Positions 26,360 to 36,817 of a stretch of DNA of 64,000 nucleotides are shown piece by piece. Source of the DNA: Aggregatibacter aphrophilus ATCC 33389 (GTDB lineage Bacteria > Pseudomonadota > Gammaproteobacteria > Enterobacterales > Pasteurellaceae); the NCBI RefSeq assembly GCF_900636915.1, contig NZ_LR134327.1, forward strand, positions 1,984,001 through 2,048,000, given 5' to 3'. How positions within the stretch are numbered: the first letter of the stretch is position 1; each line of letters begins with the position of its first letter. The notes beneath the pieces are model-generated. The model did not search any database, was not told the DNA's origin, and saw only the letters and a list, made by a program, of their open reading frames with translations. The position numbers and the translations under genes are program-made.

Positions 26360-27394
26360 ATGAAACTCTCAAAAATTGCGGTAGCGCTTTCAGGTGTTGT
26401 ACTCAGTGGGATGTTGTTAAGCGGCAACGCTGCCGCAAAAGGCCGTTTGGTAATTTATTGTAGTGCACAAAACACCATGTGCGAGCAAGAAGCCATGGCT
26501 TTCGAGAAAAAATACGATGTGAAAACCAGTTTTATTCGCGGCGGTACGGGCACGATTTTAGCCAAGATCGACGCCGAAAAAGACAACCCGCAAGGGGACG
26601 TTTGGTATGGTGGCACAATGGATCCGCATTCCCAAGCGGGCGAAATGGGTTTATTAGAGCCTTATAAATCACCTAATCTTGCACAAATTGTTGAACAATT
26701 CCGCGATCCGGCAAAAGTTAAAGGCAATTACTCTTCCGCCATTTATCTTGGTGTGCTAGGTTTCGGCGTCAACCCGGAACGCTTGAAAAAACTTAACTTA
26801 CCAACACCAAAATGTTGGAAAGATTTAGCTGATCCGATGTATCGCAATGAAATACAAGCGGCAGATCCACAAAGTTCAGGTACGGGCTACACTCAGTTAG
26901 CCACTTATATGCAGCTTTGGGGAGAAGAAGAAGCCTTTAAATATCTTAAAGCCTTAAATAAAAACGTGTCGCAATACACGAAATCAGGCAACACTGCAAC
27001 CCGTAATACCGCGCGTGGTGAAACCGCAATTGGTATCGGCTTTTTACATGAATATTCTTTAGAAAAAGCCAAAGGTGCCCCTGTTGAATTAGTGGTGCCT
27101 TGTGAAGGTACGGGGTATGAAATTGGCGGTGTAAGCGTGATCAAAGGTGCCCGTAACCTTGAAAATGCAAAACTTTTTGTAGATTGGGCGTTATCCAAAG
27201 AAGCGCAGGAATTAACGTGGCAAAAAGGCGAAGCCTATTCCATTTTAACCAACACTACCGCGCAACAATCGCCTTATGCGTTGGATTTTAAATCCGTTAA
27301 TTTGATTAATTACGATTTTGACAAATACGGGGCAACCGACTTGCGCAAACGTTTAATCACTAAATGGGTTGATGATGTTAAATTAGCCAAATAA
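26360..27394 (+). CDS. afuA: AfuA periplasmic binding protein, copy 2
   Basis: The 344-residue tandem paralogue of the preceding gene is clearly similar along its whole length, with a signal peptide ending NAAA-KG and AGGAG before ATG 26360. The sugar-contact pair is His230-Glu231 (FLHEY) rather than His-Asp, while the second acid is kept (E254 in GTGYE). The conservative Asp-to-Glu change may shift sugar preference, so the pair could widen the range of one AfuBC transporter. It is followed by an mRNA stem-loop and afuB. Confidence 0.88.
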   Translation: MKLSKIAVALSGVVLSGMLLSGNAAAKGRLVIYCSAQNTMCEQEAMAFEKKYDVKTSFIRGGTGTILAKIDAEKDNPQGDVWYGGTMDPHSQAGEMGLLEPYKSPNLAQIVEQFRDPAKVKGNYSSAIYLGVLGFGVNPERLKKLNLPTPKCWKDLADPMYRNEIQAADPQSSGTGYTQLATYMQLWGEEEAFKYLKALNKNVSQYTKSGNTATRNTARGETAIGIGFLHEYSLEKAKGAPVELVVPCEGTGYEIGGVSVIKGARNLENAKLFVDWALSKEAQELTWQKGEAYSILTNTTAQQSPYALDFKSVNLINYDFDKYGATDLRKRLITKWVDDVKLAK

Positions 27395-27410
27395 ACCGTT
27401 GTTAGATAAA

Positions 27411-27435
27411 GAAGCAATGCCTATTGCATTGCTTC
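27411..27435 (+). other. Stem-loop between binding-protein and permease genes
   Basis: Perfect 9-bp stem GAAGCAATG / CATTGCTTC with a 7-base loop, without a T-run. Stem-loops at this place often protect binding-protein mRNA 3' ends and lower downstream expression. Confidence 0.6.
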
Positions 27436-27459
27436 ACTTCTCTACTTATGCGAGGTTGT

Positions 27460-29517
27460 ATGAACGCAAATAAACTTCCAATAACACATTCTGCCAATTT
27501 TTGGATAATCTTATCCATTATTGCATTTCTTGTTCTCCCTTCCCATGCCTTAGATTACGGCTTGTTCGACAGCACTGCTGATGAATTCTACGATGCCATG
27601 GGTTGGTCGTCTTTTAACATTACCGTCTTTTGGTTCTTGCCGGTGATTTTGTACGGTTTGTTGCCGTGTCTGAAATTACCCGCCAACACCCAAGCTAAAG
27701 CGGAACTTTACTTACTGGCAATTGCCACACTATTCACCTTTATCAGTGCGAGCGTGTTAAAAATCAGTATGGGTTATTCGGTCATCGTTTTACTCATCGG
27801 TTTCACCGCACTTGCCACGCTATCGCTTGCCAAGCTGAAAATCATGCAAGGCGATAAATTTATTATCGCGTCCCTGCTTTGCATTATTTTGCTGATTTTC
27901 TTCTTCATCGTGTATCCGACATTGGCGATTTTCGTCTCCATGTTCTACGACGGTGAAACCTTTGCGCCGCAACAGGTAATGCGTATTTTGACGCAAAGCT
28001 ATATTGTACGCGTCATCAGCAACTCGCTCTTCTTGTCAGGTTTCGTCGGTCTTGTTTCCACGGTGTTTGGTTTAGCATTTGCCCTGTACACAACACGAAT
28101 TGCGCGCCGTACTGCGTTTATCGGAAAAATTTTCTCTATTTTGCCGATTGTCACACCGCCTTTCGTTGTTGGTTTAGGGGTAACCTTAATGCTCGGCCGC
28201 TCCGGTTATGTCACCGAGTTTTTATCCACCTATTTTGGTTTCACCAATCACAACTGGTTATATGGTTTTAACGGTATCGCGATTGCACAAATTTTAGCGT
28301 TCGCACCAATTTCTTTCATGATTTTAGACGGTGCATTAAAATCCGTGCATCCGTCCATTGAAGAAGCGTCTTATACTTTACGCGCCAACCGTTACCAAAC
28401 TTTCTATAACATCATTTTCCCGTTACTGCGTCCGGCCTTAGCAAACTCGTTCCTCATCGTGTTCATCCAATCGCTCGCAGACTTCAGTAACCCGTTGGTG
28501 TTAGGCGGTAGTTTTGACGTGATCGCAACACAAATTTACTTCTACATTGCCGGATCACAATTAGATTACGCCTCCGCCAGTACCCTTGGTTCCATGTTGT
28601 TAATCTTCTCCTTAGCGATTTTCATCATCCAATATTTATGGATTGGTAACCGCTCCTATGTGACTGTTTCCGGTAAATCCTACCGCGGGGATGTGCAAGA
28701 TCTACCAACCGGCTTGAAATATACGATCATTTTCATGCTCGCGTTTTGGGTTATATTCAACTTGGCACTTTACGGTAGTATTTTCTACGGTAGCTTCACC
28801 GTAAACTGGGGGGTAGATTACACCTTAACCTTGAAAAACTACGCTATGTTGTTCGGACAAGGATTGAGTGATGGTGCATGGCCTTCCTTAATCAATACTT
28901 TAATTTATGCCGGTATCGCCGCGCCGCTCACTGCCATTTTTGGCTTGTTAATCGCCTATATTGTGGTGCGTAAAGATTTCCAAGGAAAAAAATCCCTCGA
29001 ATTCTTAACCATGCTTTGCTTTGCCGTACCGGGCACCGTTGCCGGGGTGTCTTACATTCTTGCCTTTAACAATGCGCCAATGTATATCACCGGTACTAGC
29101 ATCATTGTGGTGATTTCCATGGTCATGCGTGATTTGCCAATTGGTATGCGTGCGGCGATTGCAGGTTTAGGACAACTCGATAAATCCCTAGATGAAGCTT
29201 CACTTTCCTTGAAAGGTAGCTCCTGGAAAACATTATGGTATATCGTGTTGCCGCTATTAAAACCGGCGTTATTGTCCGCCTTGGTCACCAGTTTCGTACG
29301 TGCCATGACGACAGTGAGTGCAATTATCTTCTTGGTTACTGCCGACACCCGCGTAGCAACAGCATACATCCTAAACCGCGTAGAAGACGGCGAATACGGG
29401 ATAGCCATTGCATATGGTTCCATCTTAATCGTGGTGATGATGGCGATTATTTTATTCTTCGACTGGATTGTCGGTGACACCCGCATTTCCCGTTCCAAAG
29501 CGAAAAAAATGAATTAA
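27460..29517 (+). CDS. afuB: AfuB fused ABC-transporter permease
   Basis: Membrane subunit of the Afu importer. ATG 27460 (GAGG upstream) gives 685 residues; the longer frame to 27424 runs through the preceding hairpin. Two complete permease domains are fused: the first has EEASYTLRANRYQTFYNIIFPLL (EAA-type coupling loop, about 308-330), the second LDEASLSLKGSSWKTLWYIVLPLL. About fourteen membrane segments are seen, including an extra N-terminal group. The fused form is normal for the FbpB/AfuB subfamily. It sits between afuA copy 2 and afuC. Confidence 0.92.
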   Translation: MNANKLPITHSANFWIILSIIAFLVLPSHALDYGLFDSTADEFYDAMGWSSFNITVFWFLPVILYGLLPCLKLPANTQAKAELYLLAIATLFTFISASVLKISMGYSVIVLLIGFTALATLSLAKLKIMQGDKFIIASLLCIILLIFFFIVYPTLAIFVSMFYDGETFAPQQVMRILTQSYIVRVISNSLFLSGFVGLVSTVFGLAFALYTTRIARRTAFIGKIFSILPIVTPPFVVGLGVTLMLGRSGYVTEFLSTYFGFTNHNWLYGFNGIAIAQILAFAPISFMILDGALKSVHPSIEEASYTLRANRYQTFYNIIFPLLRPALANSFLIVFIQSLADFSNPLVLGGSFDVIATQIYFYIAGSQLDYASASTLGSMLLIFSLAIFIIQYLWIGNRSYVTVSGKSYRGDVQDLPTGLKYTIIFMLAFWVIFNLALYGSIFYGSFTVNWGVDYTLTLKNYAMLFGQGLSDGAWPSLINTLIYAGIAAPLTAIFGLLIAYIVVRKDFQGKKSLEFLTMLCFAVPGTVAGVSYILAFNNAPMYITGTSIIVVISMVMRDLPIGMRAAIAGLGQLDKSLDEASLSLKGSSWKTLWYIVLPLLKPALLSALVTSFVRAMTTVSAIIFLVTADTRVATAYILNRVEDGEYGIAIAYGSILIVVMMAIILFFDWIVGDTRISRSKAKKMN

Positions 29518-29547
29518 GTTTATTAACATTTAGATGTAGGTAATAAA

Positions 29548-30594
29548 ATGAACAACGATTTCTTAGTACTAAAAAATATCACCAAATCCTTTGGTAAATC
29601 GGTGGTAATTGATAATTTAGATTTAACCATTAAACGTGGCACCATGGTGACCTTGCTTGGTCCTTCCGGTTGCGGAAAGACCACGGTGTTACGTTTGGTT
29701 GCCGGCTTAGAAAACCCAACCTCCGGTCAAATTTTCATTGATGGTGAAGATGTCACCAAATCTTCTATTCAAAACCGCGACATTTGTATCGTGTTCCAAT
29801 CTTATGCATTATTTCCGCACATGAGTATCGGCGATAACGTAGGTTATGGTTTGCGGATGCAAAACGTAAATAAAGAAGAGCGCAAACAGCGTATCAAAGA
29901 AGCCTTGGAATTGGTGGATTTAGCCGGATTTGAAGATCGTTATGTGGACCAAATCTCCGGCGGTCAACAACAGCGTGTGGCACTTGCTCGTGCGCTTGTT
30001 CTCAAACCAAAAGTATTACTGTTTGATGAACCGTTGAGTAACCTGGATGCTAACTTGCGCCGCGCTATGCGGGAAAAAATCCGTGAATTACAACAAAGCC
30101 TTGGTATCACTTCTTTATACGTCACCCATGACCAAACTGAAGCCTTTGCGGTGTCAGATGAGGTTATCGTGATGAACAAAGGCAAAATCATGCAAAAAGC
30201 GCCGGCGAAAGAGTTATATCAACGCCCGAATTCGCTATTCCTTGCCAACTTCATGGGTGAGTCCAGCATTCTCCCGGCGACCTTGCAGGGAAATACGGTC
30301 AATATCGGGGGTTATGAAGTTCAACTCACGAACGCAGATCAATTCAATTTAGCAGATGGTGATTGCCTGGTAGGAATTCGTCCTGAGGCGGTTTATCTTC
30401 AAGAAAATGGCACTGAAGCACAACGTTGTACAATAAAAAGTGCAGTTTATATGGGAAATCACTGGGAAGTTGTGGCACAATGGCACGGCAAAGATTTGCT
30501 GGTGAACAGTCGTCCGGAACATTTTAACCCGGCATTACAGGAAGCCTATGTGCAACTTTCCGAGCAAGGTGTTTTCCTACTAAAAAATGAATAA
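29548..30594 (+). CDS. afuC: AfuC ABC-transporter ATP-binding protein
   Basis: ATPase of the Afu importer, 348 residues. Walker [12 protein letters not shown] (about 38-48), Q-loop, signature [15 protein letters not shown] (about 135-149), Walker [13 protein letters not shown], the H-loop VTHDQTEAF, and a C-terminal TOBE-like domain (about 240-345) are all present. Start ATG 29548 is 30 bp after afuB. The family label is often iron(III) transport (FbpC), but the operon context here favours sugar phosphates. Confidence 0.92.
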   Translation: MNNDFLVLKNITKSFGKSVVIDNLDLTIKRGTMVTLLGPSGCGKTTVLRLVAGLENPTSGQIFIDGEDVTKSSIQNRDICIVFQSYALFPHMSIGDNVGYGLRMQNVNKEERKQRIKEALELVDLAGFEDRYVDQISGGQQQRVALARALVLKPKVLLFDEPLSNLDANLRRAMREKIRELQQSLGITSLYVTHDQTEAFAVSDEVIVMNKGKIMQKAPAKELYQRPNSLFLANFMGESSILPATLQGNTVNIGGYEVQLTNADQFNLADGDCLVGIRPEAVYLQENGTEAQRCTIKSAVYMGNHWEVVAQWHGKDLLVNSRPEHFNPALQEAYVQLSEQGVFLLKNE

Positions 30595-30616
30595 AATTAA
30601 AAATAATTGAAATTTT

Positions 30617-30652
30617 AACCGCACTTTGTATTCAAAAGATTAAAGTGCGGTT
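30617..30652 (+). terminator. Terminator after afuC (paired uptake sequences)
   Basis: 11-bp stem AACCGCACTTT / AAAGTGCGGTT with a 14-base loop, then a T-rich stretch; ends the afu operon. Confidence 0.75.
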
Positions 30653-30807
30653 GTTATTTGTTGTATTTTTTAAACGTTGAATAATAAAAACTGCAGAGAC
30701 ATCCTTTGTTCCCTCCGTTTACGAAGGAAAGAAAACTGTTTATCCTGTAGGTTAAATTGTATGCCGAATATACAAAACCTCCCCTTATACCTAAACTTGA
30801 GGACAAC

Positions 30808-33015
30808 ATGAGTAAAAAAAGAAAAATTACCTTAACACTCGCTGCTATTATCGTCGCCATTGGTGGGGGCGCGCAGTTTTATACTAATCAGCAAGTGGAT
30901 AAAGTTTTACAAAAATTCCCTTATTCTTTAGATAATCAACTCAGCCTCAAAGTTACTGAAACCGCCAAAAACTTTTTCAGCCGTGATTTAATTTTTAGTC
31001 TTGAAAACCACGATGGTAAACACACCGACGTGATTTCAACCAAACTCACTCCTCTGCCCTTTTTTATTAAGGCGGAATCCAAACTTTCCGATCAATTGGT
31101 ACGCCAATTAAATAAAGATCTCAATATCACCATTGATAAAAATACCATCAACAGCAAATTCTCCCCCGTGGGTGATTATTTGCAATCGGATGTCTTAACC
31201 GAATTTCGTGATTTTACCAATAAATCACAAAATCTTTCCCTAACACTGGATTTCAATGCGGAAAACAAAGACGTTAATATCAAAACCAATTTAAGTGGCT
31301 TCAATTACGACAAAAACAGTAAATTAGAACAAATTAACGGACAGCTCAAACTCGTTCAGGTTGATACCAATCAATATGATATTTACAACATTGAACTAAA
31401 CGCTAAAAGCGCCGAATTGGGTTTAATGAACGGTGAAAATAGCAAATTTCAACTTAAAAATGCAAAATATCAGCTTGATGTTAAGAAAAATGCAGAAGTG
31501 CAGCAACGCGATTTAATGACCAAATTCAACAGCGATGTTCTTCGCGCCGCCAATAAAGAACGCACCACGGAAGAAAGCCAAACCATCATTAATGGTTTAT
31601 CGCTCAATATTAAACAACAAGGTGTGCCAAGTGCGGTTAATTTTGCTGATGAATTTAAAAAGCTCACCGGTGAAAACCAAAATATAAAAAATGCCGTCAA
31701 TTTTTTAGTGGCGGTGTTGACCCAAAATCAAGCATTTAATGGTTCCCTTTCCGTGAAATCCATTGAGGTGCCGAAAAATCAAAAGCCTTATTTCAATTTG
31801 AATGATACGACACTTAGCCTCGAATTAGATAATCGTGCGCTTTCCCAAGCAGCTATAAACCTGCAACTGAGTGTTGGCGGTGTGAAACAGACGCCGGAAG
31901 AAAAAAGCAAACAATGGGAGGCAAAAGGGGCAAAAGTATCTTATCAATTAAGTGGCATGAATTTAGAAAATGAATTAGCCGTTATCCCGTTTTATTTAGA
32001 CGCTTTTGCTGCCAAAAATCCACCGAAAGAAGACAATAAAGAACTCTTAAAACTCAAAGACAGATGGGTAAAAGAGTCCGGTGGTAACGGCAGTTCTGAA
32101 ATCACGTTGCAGTCTTTCAATTATGGCGATGTTGCCCTAGAAGCCTTGGCTATCAAAGGTGAAGCGAAGGAAGAAGATGGACAATATACCGGCAATTCAA
32201 CTTTTGCTTTCAAAAAACTGAGCTTGCCTGAAGCCCAGATGCAACTTGAAGACTTCAAAATTGAAGCCCCGCTTGTTGTAAAAGATTATGCAAAATTGGC
32301 GGAATCCCAGTTCTGTTCAGGTATGTACGGTATTTTATGTAGCACCCATCTCACAGAGGAAACATTTCATAAGATCCTAGAAAATCAGTGGAAAGATCTC
32401 AATTTAGCCACAGATAACACAAGCCTGACCTTTAATTTAAATACTTATCCCGCAACCAAGGCTTATCCATTTAAGCTAAATGTAAACGGCACCATTACAC
32501 CACAAAAAGACAGCCTCACTCAGCTAGATGTTTTCACTAAAAACACAAAAGGTACGATCAATGTTGCCTTTAACAAAACATTGATTGATGACACCAACGA
32601 GGAAAGTCTAAAAATCAAAAATGAATCGCCATTTTGGCAATATTTCCGCATGAATGTTAAACCAGAAGGTAAGCTCAACCTCATTTTTGTGGAAGACAAT
32701 GATAACTACACCATTAAATTGGAAAAAAATGATCAAGGCACTTTTATTAACGGCAAAACCGAAGAGCAAATCAGACAAGAGTATCTACAAGAAATCGAAA
32801 AAGAATCGTCCGATGATGTTCCAGAAGAACAAGTCAGCGATGCGGTAGAAGCTGTAACACCGGAAGTCAATGGCGAACAGCCGGAAATGAAACAAGAAAC
32901 AGCACCAGAAACAAAATCCGATGAGGTAAAGAAAGAAGCAGAACCCGAAACTAAATCTGATGAGATGAAGAAAGAAACAGTACCGGAAATTAAGCCTGGT
33001 GAGGTAAAAAAATAA
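30808..33015 (+). CDS. YdgA-like DUF945 family envelope protein with repetitive C-terminus
   Basis: ATG 30808 has GAGGA just upstream and gives 735 residues. One N-terminal membrane anchor (about residues 7-22) precedes a long periplasmic part resembling the YdgA/DUF945 family (QVDKVLQKFPYSLD; LTPLPFFIKAE), whose function is unknown. The last 50 residues are a low-complexity acidic/basic tail of about 13-residue imperfect repeats built on PETKSDEVKKE, present about three times. Stand-alone gene. Confidence 0.7.
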   Translation: MSKKRKITLTLAAIIVAIGGGAQFYTNQQVDKVLQKFPYSLDNQLSLKVTETAKNFFSRDLIFSLENHDGKHTDVISTKLTPLPFFIKAESKLSDQLVRQLNKDLNITIDKNTINSKFSPVGDYLQSDVLTEFRDFTNKSQNLSLTLDFNAENKDVNIKTNLSGFNYDKNSKLEQINGQLKLVQVDTNQYDIYNIELNAKSAELGLMNGENSKFQLKNAKYQLDVKKNAEVQQRDLMTKFNSDVLRAANKERTTEESQTIINGLSLNIKQQGVPSAVNFADEFKKLTGENQNIKNAVNFLVAVLTQNQAFNGSLSVKSIEVPKNQKPYFNLNDTTLSLELDNRALSQAAINLQLSVGGVKQTPEEKSKQWEAKGAKVSYQLSGMNLENELAVIPFYLDAFAAKNPPKEDNKELLKLKDRWVKESGGNGSSEITLQSFNYGDVALEALAIKGEAKEEDGQYTGNSTFAFKKLSLPEAQMQLEDFKIEAPLVVKDYAKLAESQFCSGMYGILCSTHLTEETFHKILENQWKDLNLATDNTSLTFNLNTYPATKAYPFKLNVNGTITPQKDSLTQLDVFTKNTKGTINVAFNKTLIDDTNEESLKIKNESPFWQYFRMNVKPEGKLNLIFVEDNDNYTIKLEKNDQGTFINGKTEEQIRQEYLQEIEKESSDDVPEEQVSDAVEAVTPEVNGEQPEMKQETAPETKSDEVKKEAEPETKSDEMKKETVPEIKPGEVKK

Positions 33016-33213
33016 ACAAAACAGTCAATAAGTTACGGTGTGTAAGCCAATCATCTTTTGGGTACAACACCAACTTAGCGCTTTCCCGTTCTTCCATTTG
33101 GACTTGGCGCAGGGAATATCCTCGCTACTACATTGATGATAGATATGTTTTGTGCTGAGTTGGGAAAAACTTGCTAATGTAGGTTTGCCACGTTCATGTT
33201 AAAAAACAAAAAG
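33016..33213. other. Intergenic region, possible decayed reading frame on minus strand
   Basis: No intact gene. On the minus strand, about 33200 to 33030, a frame of roughly 55 codons is open (HERGKPTLASFSQL near its start, WCCTQKMIGLHT near its end) but lacks a start codon and follows a stop. It could be a gene fragment; I do not recognise the family. Confidence 0.25.
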
Positions 33214-33255
33214 AAAAACGACCGCACTTTTGCCAATCAAAGTGCGGTCGTTTTT
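33214..33255. terminator. Bidirectional terminator of paired uptake sequences
   Basis: Perfect 17-bp stem (AAAAACGACCGCACTTT and its complement, 33214-33230 and 33239-33255) with an 8-base loop; ends suhB from the right and the YdgA-like gene from the left. Confidence 0.9.
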
Positions 33256-33260
33256 TACGA

Positions 33261-34061
33261 TTATTTTAAATCATCAACTAAACAAGGTTGAATTTTGTTT
33301 AATATTTCTTTTAACACGCGCGGGGCACCGGCAACAATATGCCCGGCTTTTAAGTAACTATGGCCGGCGTTGTAGTCGGTAACGATTCCACCTGCCTCGC
33401 GGACAATTAAATCACCGGCAGCCACATCCCATGCTTTAATGCCATATTCAAAATAGCCATCCACTCGGCCTGCCGCTACATAGCAAAGATCTAACGCGGC
33501 GGAACCTGCGCGACGGAAATCGGCCACATCTTGAATGAGGCTTTCCATCATGCGAAATTGCATTGGCATGTATTTGGTTTGTTTGAATGGAAAACCGGTA
33601 GCAAGCACAGCGCCGGTTAAATCCCGTTTATTTTCAACGCGTAAACGAATTTCATTTAATTTTGCGCCTTCACCACGTACGGCAGTGAATAATTCGTTAC
33701 GGATAGGATCATAAACCACGCCCACTTCGGTGCGGCCTTTGACGCGAATTGCAATAGAAACGGAGAAATGAGGCAAACCTTTTACAAAGTTTGTGGTGCC
33801 ATCCAGCGGATCAATCACCCATTGAACATCGTTATCACTACCTTCTAACGCACCGCTTTCTTCGGTAATGATAGTGTGATCGGGATAGGATTTTTTGATC
33901 ACTTCGATAATCGCCGCTTCGGACGCTTTATCGACGTTAGTCACATAATCGTTTTTACCTTTTTCCATCGTGATGATGTCGTCACGACGTTCATAATTTT
34001 TTGCAATAACATTACCTGCTTTTCGTGCTGCACGAATAGCGATATTTAACATTGGGTTCAT
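33261..34061 (-). CDS. suhB: Inositol monophosphatase family protein SuhB
   Basis: Mg-dependent phosphatase fold; in E. coli SuhB also works in rRNA antitermination. ATG 34061 gives 266 residues beginning MNPMLNIA, matching E. coli MHPMLNIA; the GTG nine bases upstream is rejected. Metal-site motifs are TEESG (about 67-71), WVIDPLDGTTNF (about 82-93) and the C-terminal WDVAAGDLIVREAGG. It is transcribed divergently from trmJ, as in E. coli. Confidence 0.95.
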   Translation of the reverse strand: MNPMLNIAIRAARKAGNVIAKNYERRDDIITMEKGKNDYVTNVDKASEAAIIEVIKKSYPDHTIITEESGALEGSDNDVQWVIDPLDGTTNFVKGLPHFSVSIAIRVKGRTEVGVVYDPIRNELFTAVRGEGAKLNEIRLRVENKRDLTGAVLATGFPFKQTKYMPMQFRMMESLIQDVADFRRAGSAALDLCYVAAGRVDGYFEYGIKAWDVAAGDLIVREAGGIVTDYNAGHSYLKAGHIVAGAPRVLKEILNKIQPCLVDDLK

Positions 34062-34212
34062 AGATTCCACCGGATTTTAAAGAACAAATTAGAGTCAAAA
34101 TTATAAAAGATTTAGAAGGAAATAGCTATCAGAAAAATTTTTAGAATTGTTGACTAAAAACAAAGGGTATTATGTTAGAATACGCATCGTTTTAAATTAC
34201 ATAATAAAAATA

Positions 34213-34947
34213 ATGTTAAAAAATATTCGAATTGTTTTAATTGAGACCTCGCACAGCGGCAATATCGGTTCTGCAGCGCGGGCCATGAAAACAATGGGAT
34301 TAACGGATTTAGTGTTAGTGGCGCCGAAACAAGGCGTAGATGATCAGGCTATCGCCCTCGCCGCTGGTGCGGAAGATTTGGTGAAAAGTGCGGTCGTTGT
34401 AGAAAACTTTTTGCAGGCAGTGGCCGATTGCTCTTTGGTTATCGGCACTAGCGCAAGATTACGTCATTTGCAGAATTCGCTCATTGAACCGCGTGAATGC
34501 GGCACAAAAACAGTCGCGCATGCAATGAATGGAAAAGTGGCTATCGTATTTGGGCGTGAGCGTGTTGGTTTAACCAATGAAGAATTGCTCAAATGCCACT
34601 ATCACGTCACTATTCCTGCTAATCCCGATTATGCTTCACTAAATTTAGCCATGGCGGTACAACTCATTAGCTATGAAATACGTATGGCCTATTTAGCCAC
34701 TACAGCGGAAGTAACATCGACACCCGCCAATGTCGATATTTACCCGTCAATGCAGGAGCTCGAATACTTTTATCATCACACGGAGCAGCTTTATCAATCC
34801 CTTGGTTTTATTCAAAATCAAGGTGTTATGCAAAAACTCCGTCGTTTATATGGCCGCGCCGAGTTGGAAAAAACGGAACTGAATATCCTGCTTGGAATGT
34901 TAAGCGCGGTAGAAAAAAACAAAAATCTTCACAATGATAATAGTTGA
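34213..34947 (+). CDS. trmJ: tRNA (cytidine/uridine-2'-O)-methyltransferase TrmJ
   Basis: SPOUT-class enzyme that 2'-O-methylates position 32 of tRNAs. ATG 34213 gives 244 residues starting [20 protein letters not shown], the conserved N-terminus; the frame upstream to 34147 runs through the promoter. The knot motifs [15 protein letters not shown] (about 116-130) and [16 protein letters not shown] (about 138-153) are intact. The stop codon lies inside the IscR-type box of the next gene. Confidence 0.94.
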   Translation: MLKNIRIVLIETSHSGNIGSAARAMKTMGLTDLVLVAPKQGVDDQAIALAAGAEDLVKSAVVVENFLQAVADCSLVIGTSARLRHLQNSLIEPRECGTKTVAHAMNGKVAIVFGRERVGLTNEELLKCHYHVTIPANPDYASLNLAMAVQLISYEIRMAYLATTAEVTSTPANVDIYPSMQELEYFYHHTEQLYQSLGFIQNQGVMQKLRRLYGRAELEKTELNILLGMLSAVEKNKNLHNDNS

Positions 34948-34964
34948 CTAAACAAGTCAACAAT
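34940..34964 (+). promoter_or_regulatory. Type 1 IscR-binding site upstream of iscR
   Basis: Perfect dyad GTTGACT-AAACA-AGTCAAC (34943-34961) flanked by ATA and AAT, close to the Fe-S-IscR (type 1) consensus. TTGACT within it can act as the -35 box, so Fe-S-loaded IscR would block transcription of the isc operon. It overlaps the trmJ stop codon (34945-34947). Confidence 0.85.
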
Positions 34965-35007
34965 GTAAAGATTTTAACGTTATTAACTAAATAGGAACAC
35001 AAGAAAA

Positions 35008-35478
35008 ATGAAATTAACCTCCAAAGGTCGTTATGCAGTAACTGCAATTTTAGACATTGCAATTTATGCCAATGATGGTCCTGTAAGTTTATCTGATATT
35101 TCCGAACGACAACATATTTCCCTTTCTTATTTGGAACAATTGTTCGCCAAACTACGTCGTAATAACATCGTCAAAAGCGTACGTGGTCCGGGTGGCGGTT
35201 ATAAATTAGGCTACACGCCGAATGAAATTTCGATCGGTATGGTCATCGCCGCTGTTAATGAAAATATTGAGACGACCAAATGTTTAGGCAAAGGCAATTG
35301 CCAGAACGGAGCCGAATGCTTAACCCATACTTTATGGGAAAAATTAAGCCTGCGCATTGCCGATTTTTTAAATGAAATCACATTGGCTGAATTGGTTTCG
35401 CAACATAAAGACAAACATGGAAAACATCTTCATAAACACCATGAAGATTTTGATAATCTTGTTGTAGTTAATAACTGA
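35008..35478 (+). CDS. iscR: Fe-S cluster-sensing repressor IscR
   Basis: Rrf2-family regulator of Fe-S biogenesis. The 156-residue protein has the winged helix ([29 protein letters not shown]), cluster ligands Cys92, Cys98 and Cys104 in [17 protein letters not shown] with the adjacent histidine, and a tail unusually rich in histidine ([15 protein letters not shown]). It heads the isc operon behind its own binding site, which implies autorepression. Confidence 0.96.
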   Translation: MKLTSKGRYAVTAILDIAIYANDGPVSLSDISERQHISLSYLEQLFAKLRRNNIVKSVRGPGGGYKLGYTPNEISIGMVIAAVNENIETTKCLGKGNCQNGAECLTHTLWEKLSLRIADFLNEITLAELVSQHKDKHGKHLHKHHEDFDNLVVVNN

Positions 35479-35543
35479 TAGGCCAGCACGCGTATTTAAC
35501 AGCAAAAAGTGTGGTCAAAAATAGTAATATTTAGGAGTGAATA

Positions 35544-36758
35544 ATGAAACTACCCATTTATTTAGATTATGCGGCGACTTGCCCGGTGGACGAGCGCGTA
35601 GCAAAAAAAATGATGGAATATTTAACCATCGATGGTGTTTTTGGCAACCCGGCATCTCGTTCCCATAAATTCGGCTGGCTGGCGGAAGAAGCCGTTGACA
35701 TTGCGCGTAATCAAATTGCTGATCTTATTGGTGCGGATTCCCGTGAAATTGTTTTCACTTCAGGTGCAACAGAATCAGACAACCTCGCAATTAAAGGCGC
35801 TGCGCATTTTTATCAAACCAAAGGTAAGCACATTATCACTTGCAAAACCGAACATAAAGCAGTGCTCGATACCTGCCGTCAATTGGAGCGCGAAGGCTTT
35901 GAAGTCACTTATCTGGAGCCGGAATCCGACGGTTTAATTGATTTGGAAAAATTCAAAGCGGCATTGCGTCCCAACACTATTTTAGCTTCAATCATGCACG
36001 TCAATAACGAAATCGGCGTGATTCAAGACATCAAGGCTATCGGTGAACTGTGCCGCGCCAACAAAACTATTTTCCATGTAGATGCAACCCAAAGCGTTGG
36101 CAAAGTGGAAATTAATCTTGCCGAATTGCCGGTGGATTTAATGTCCATGTCCGGCCACAAATTATACGGACCAAAAGGCATCGGCGCCTTATATGTGCGT
36201 CGGAAACCACGCATTCGTTTAGAAGCCATTATTCACGGCGGCGGACACGAACGCGGTATGCGTTCCGGTACCTTACCGGTACACCAAATCGTCGGCATGG
36301 GCGAAGCTTATCGGATTGCTAAAGAAGAAATGGCAACGGAAATTCCTCGCATTAAAGCCCTTCGCGATCGCCTGTACAACGGCTTAAAAAACATCGAAGA
36401 AACCTATGTGAACGGTTCTATGGAACACCGCGTCGCCAATAACCTGAACATCAGTTTCAACTATGTAGAAGGTGAATCATTAATAATGGCGTTGCGTGAC
36501 ATCGCGGTTTCCTCCGGTTCCGCTTGTACTTCCGCCAGCCTGGAGCCGTCTTATATCCTACGTGCATTAGGTCGTAACGACGAATTAGCACACAGTTCTA
36601 TTCGTTTCACCTTAGGTCGTTTCACCACGGAAGAAGAAATCGACTATACCGTAAGCCTGATGAAAGGTGCGGTAGAAAAATTGCGTGAATTATCCCCGCT
36701 TTGGGATATGTTCAAAGAAGGCATTGATTTAAACACCATTGAGTGGTCAGCCCACTAA
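35544..36758 (+). CDS. iscS: Cysteine desulfurase IscS
   Basis: PLP enzyme that takes sulfur from cysteine for Fe-S clusters and tRNA thiolation. The 404-residue length is typical. The PLP lysine is in [11 protein letters not shown] (about Lys206) and the active-site cysteine in [15 protein letters not shown] (about Cys328). Start ATG 35544 has AGGAG upstream. Second gene of the isc operon. Confidence 0.98.
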   Translation: MKLPIYLDYAATCPVDERVAKKMMEYLTIDGVFGNPASRSHKFGWLAEEAVDIARNQIADLIGADSREIVFTSGATESDNLAIKGAAHFYQTKGKHIITCKTEHKAVLDTCRQLEREGFEVTYLEPESDGLIDLEKFKAALRPNTILASIMHVNNEIGVIQDIKAIGELCRANKTIFHVDATQSVGKVEINLAELPVDLMSMSGHKLYGPKGIGALYVRRKPRIRLEAIIHGGGHERGMRSGTLPVHQIVGMGEAYRIAKEEMATEIPRIKALRDRLYNGLKNIEETYVNGSMEHRVANNLNISFNYVEGESLIMALRDIAVSSGSACTSASLEPSYILRALGRNDELAHSSIRFTLGRFTTEEEIDYTVSLMKGAVEKLRELSPLWDMFKEGIDLNTIEWSAH

Positions 36759-36817
36759 TTCGACGGGCGATGGAAGCCGCCTGATTAGCCACATTATTTT
36801 AGGAAAGGAACAGAAAA

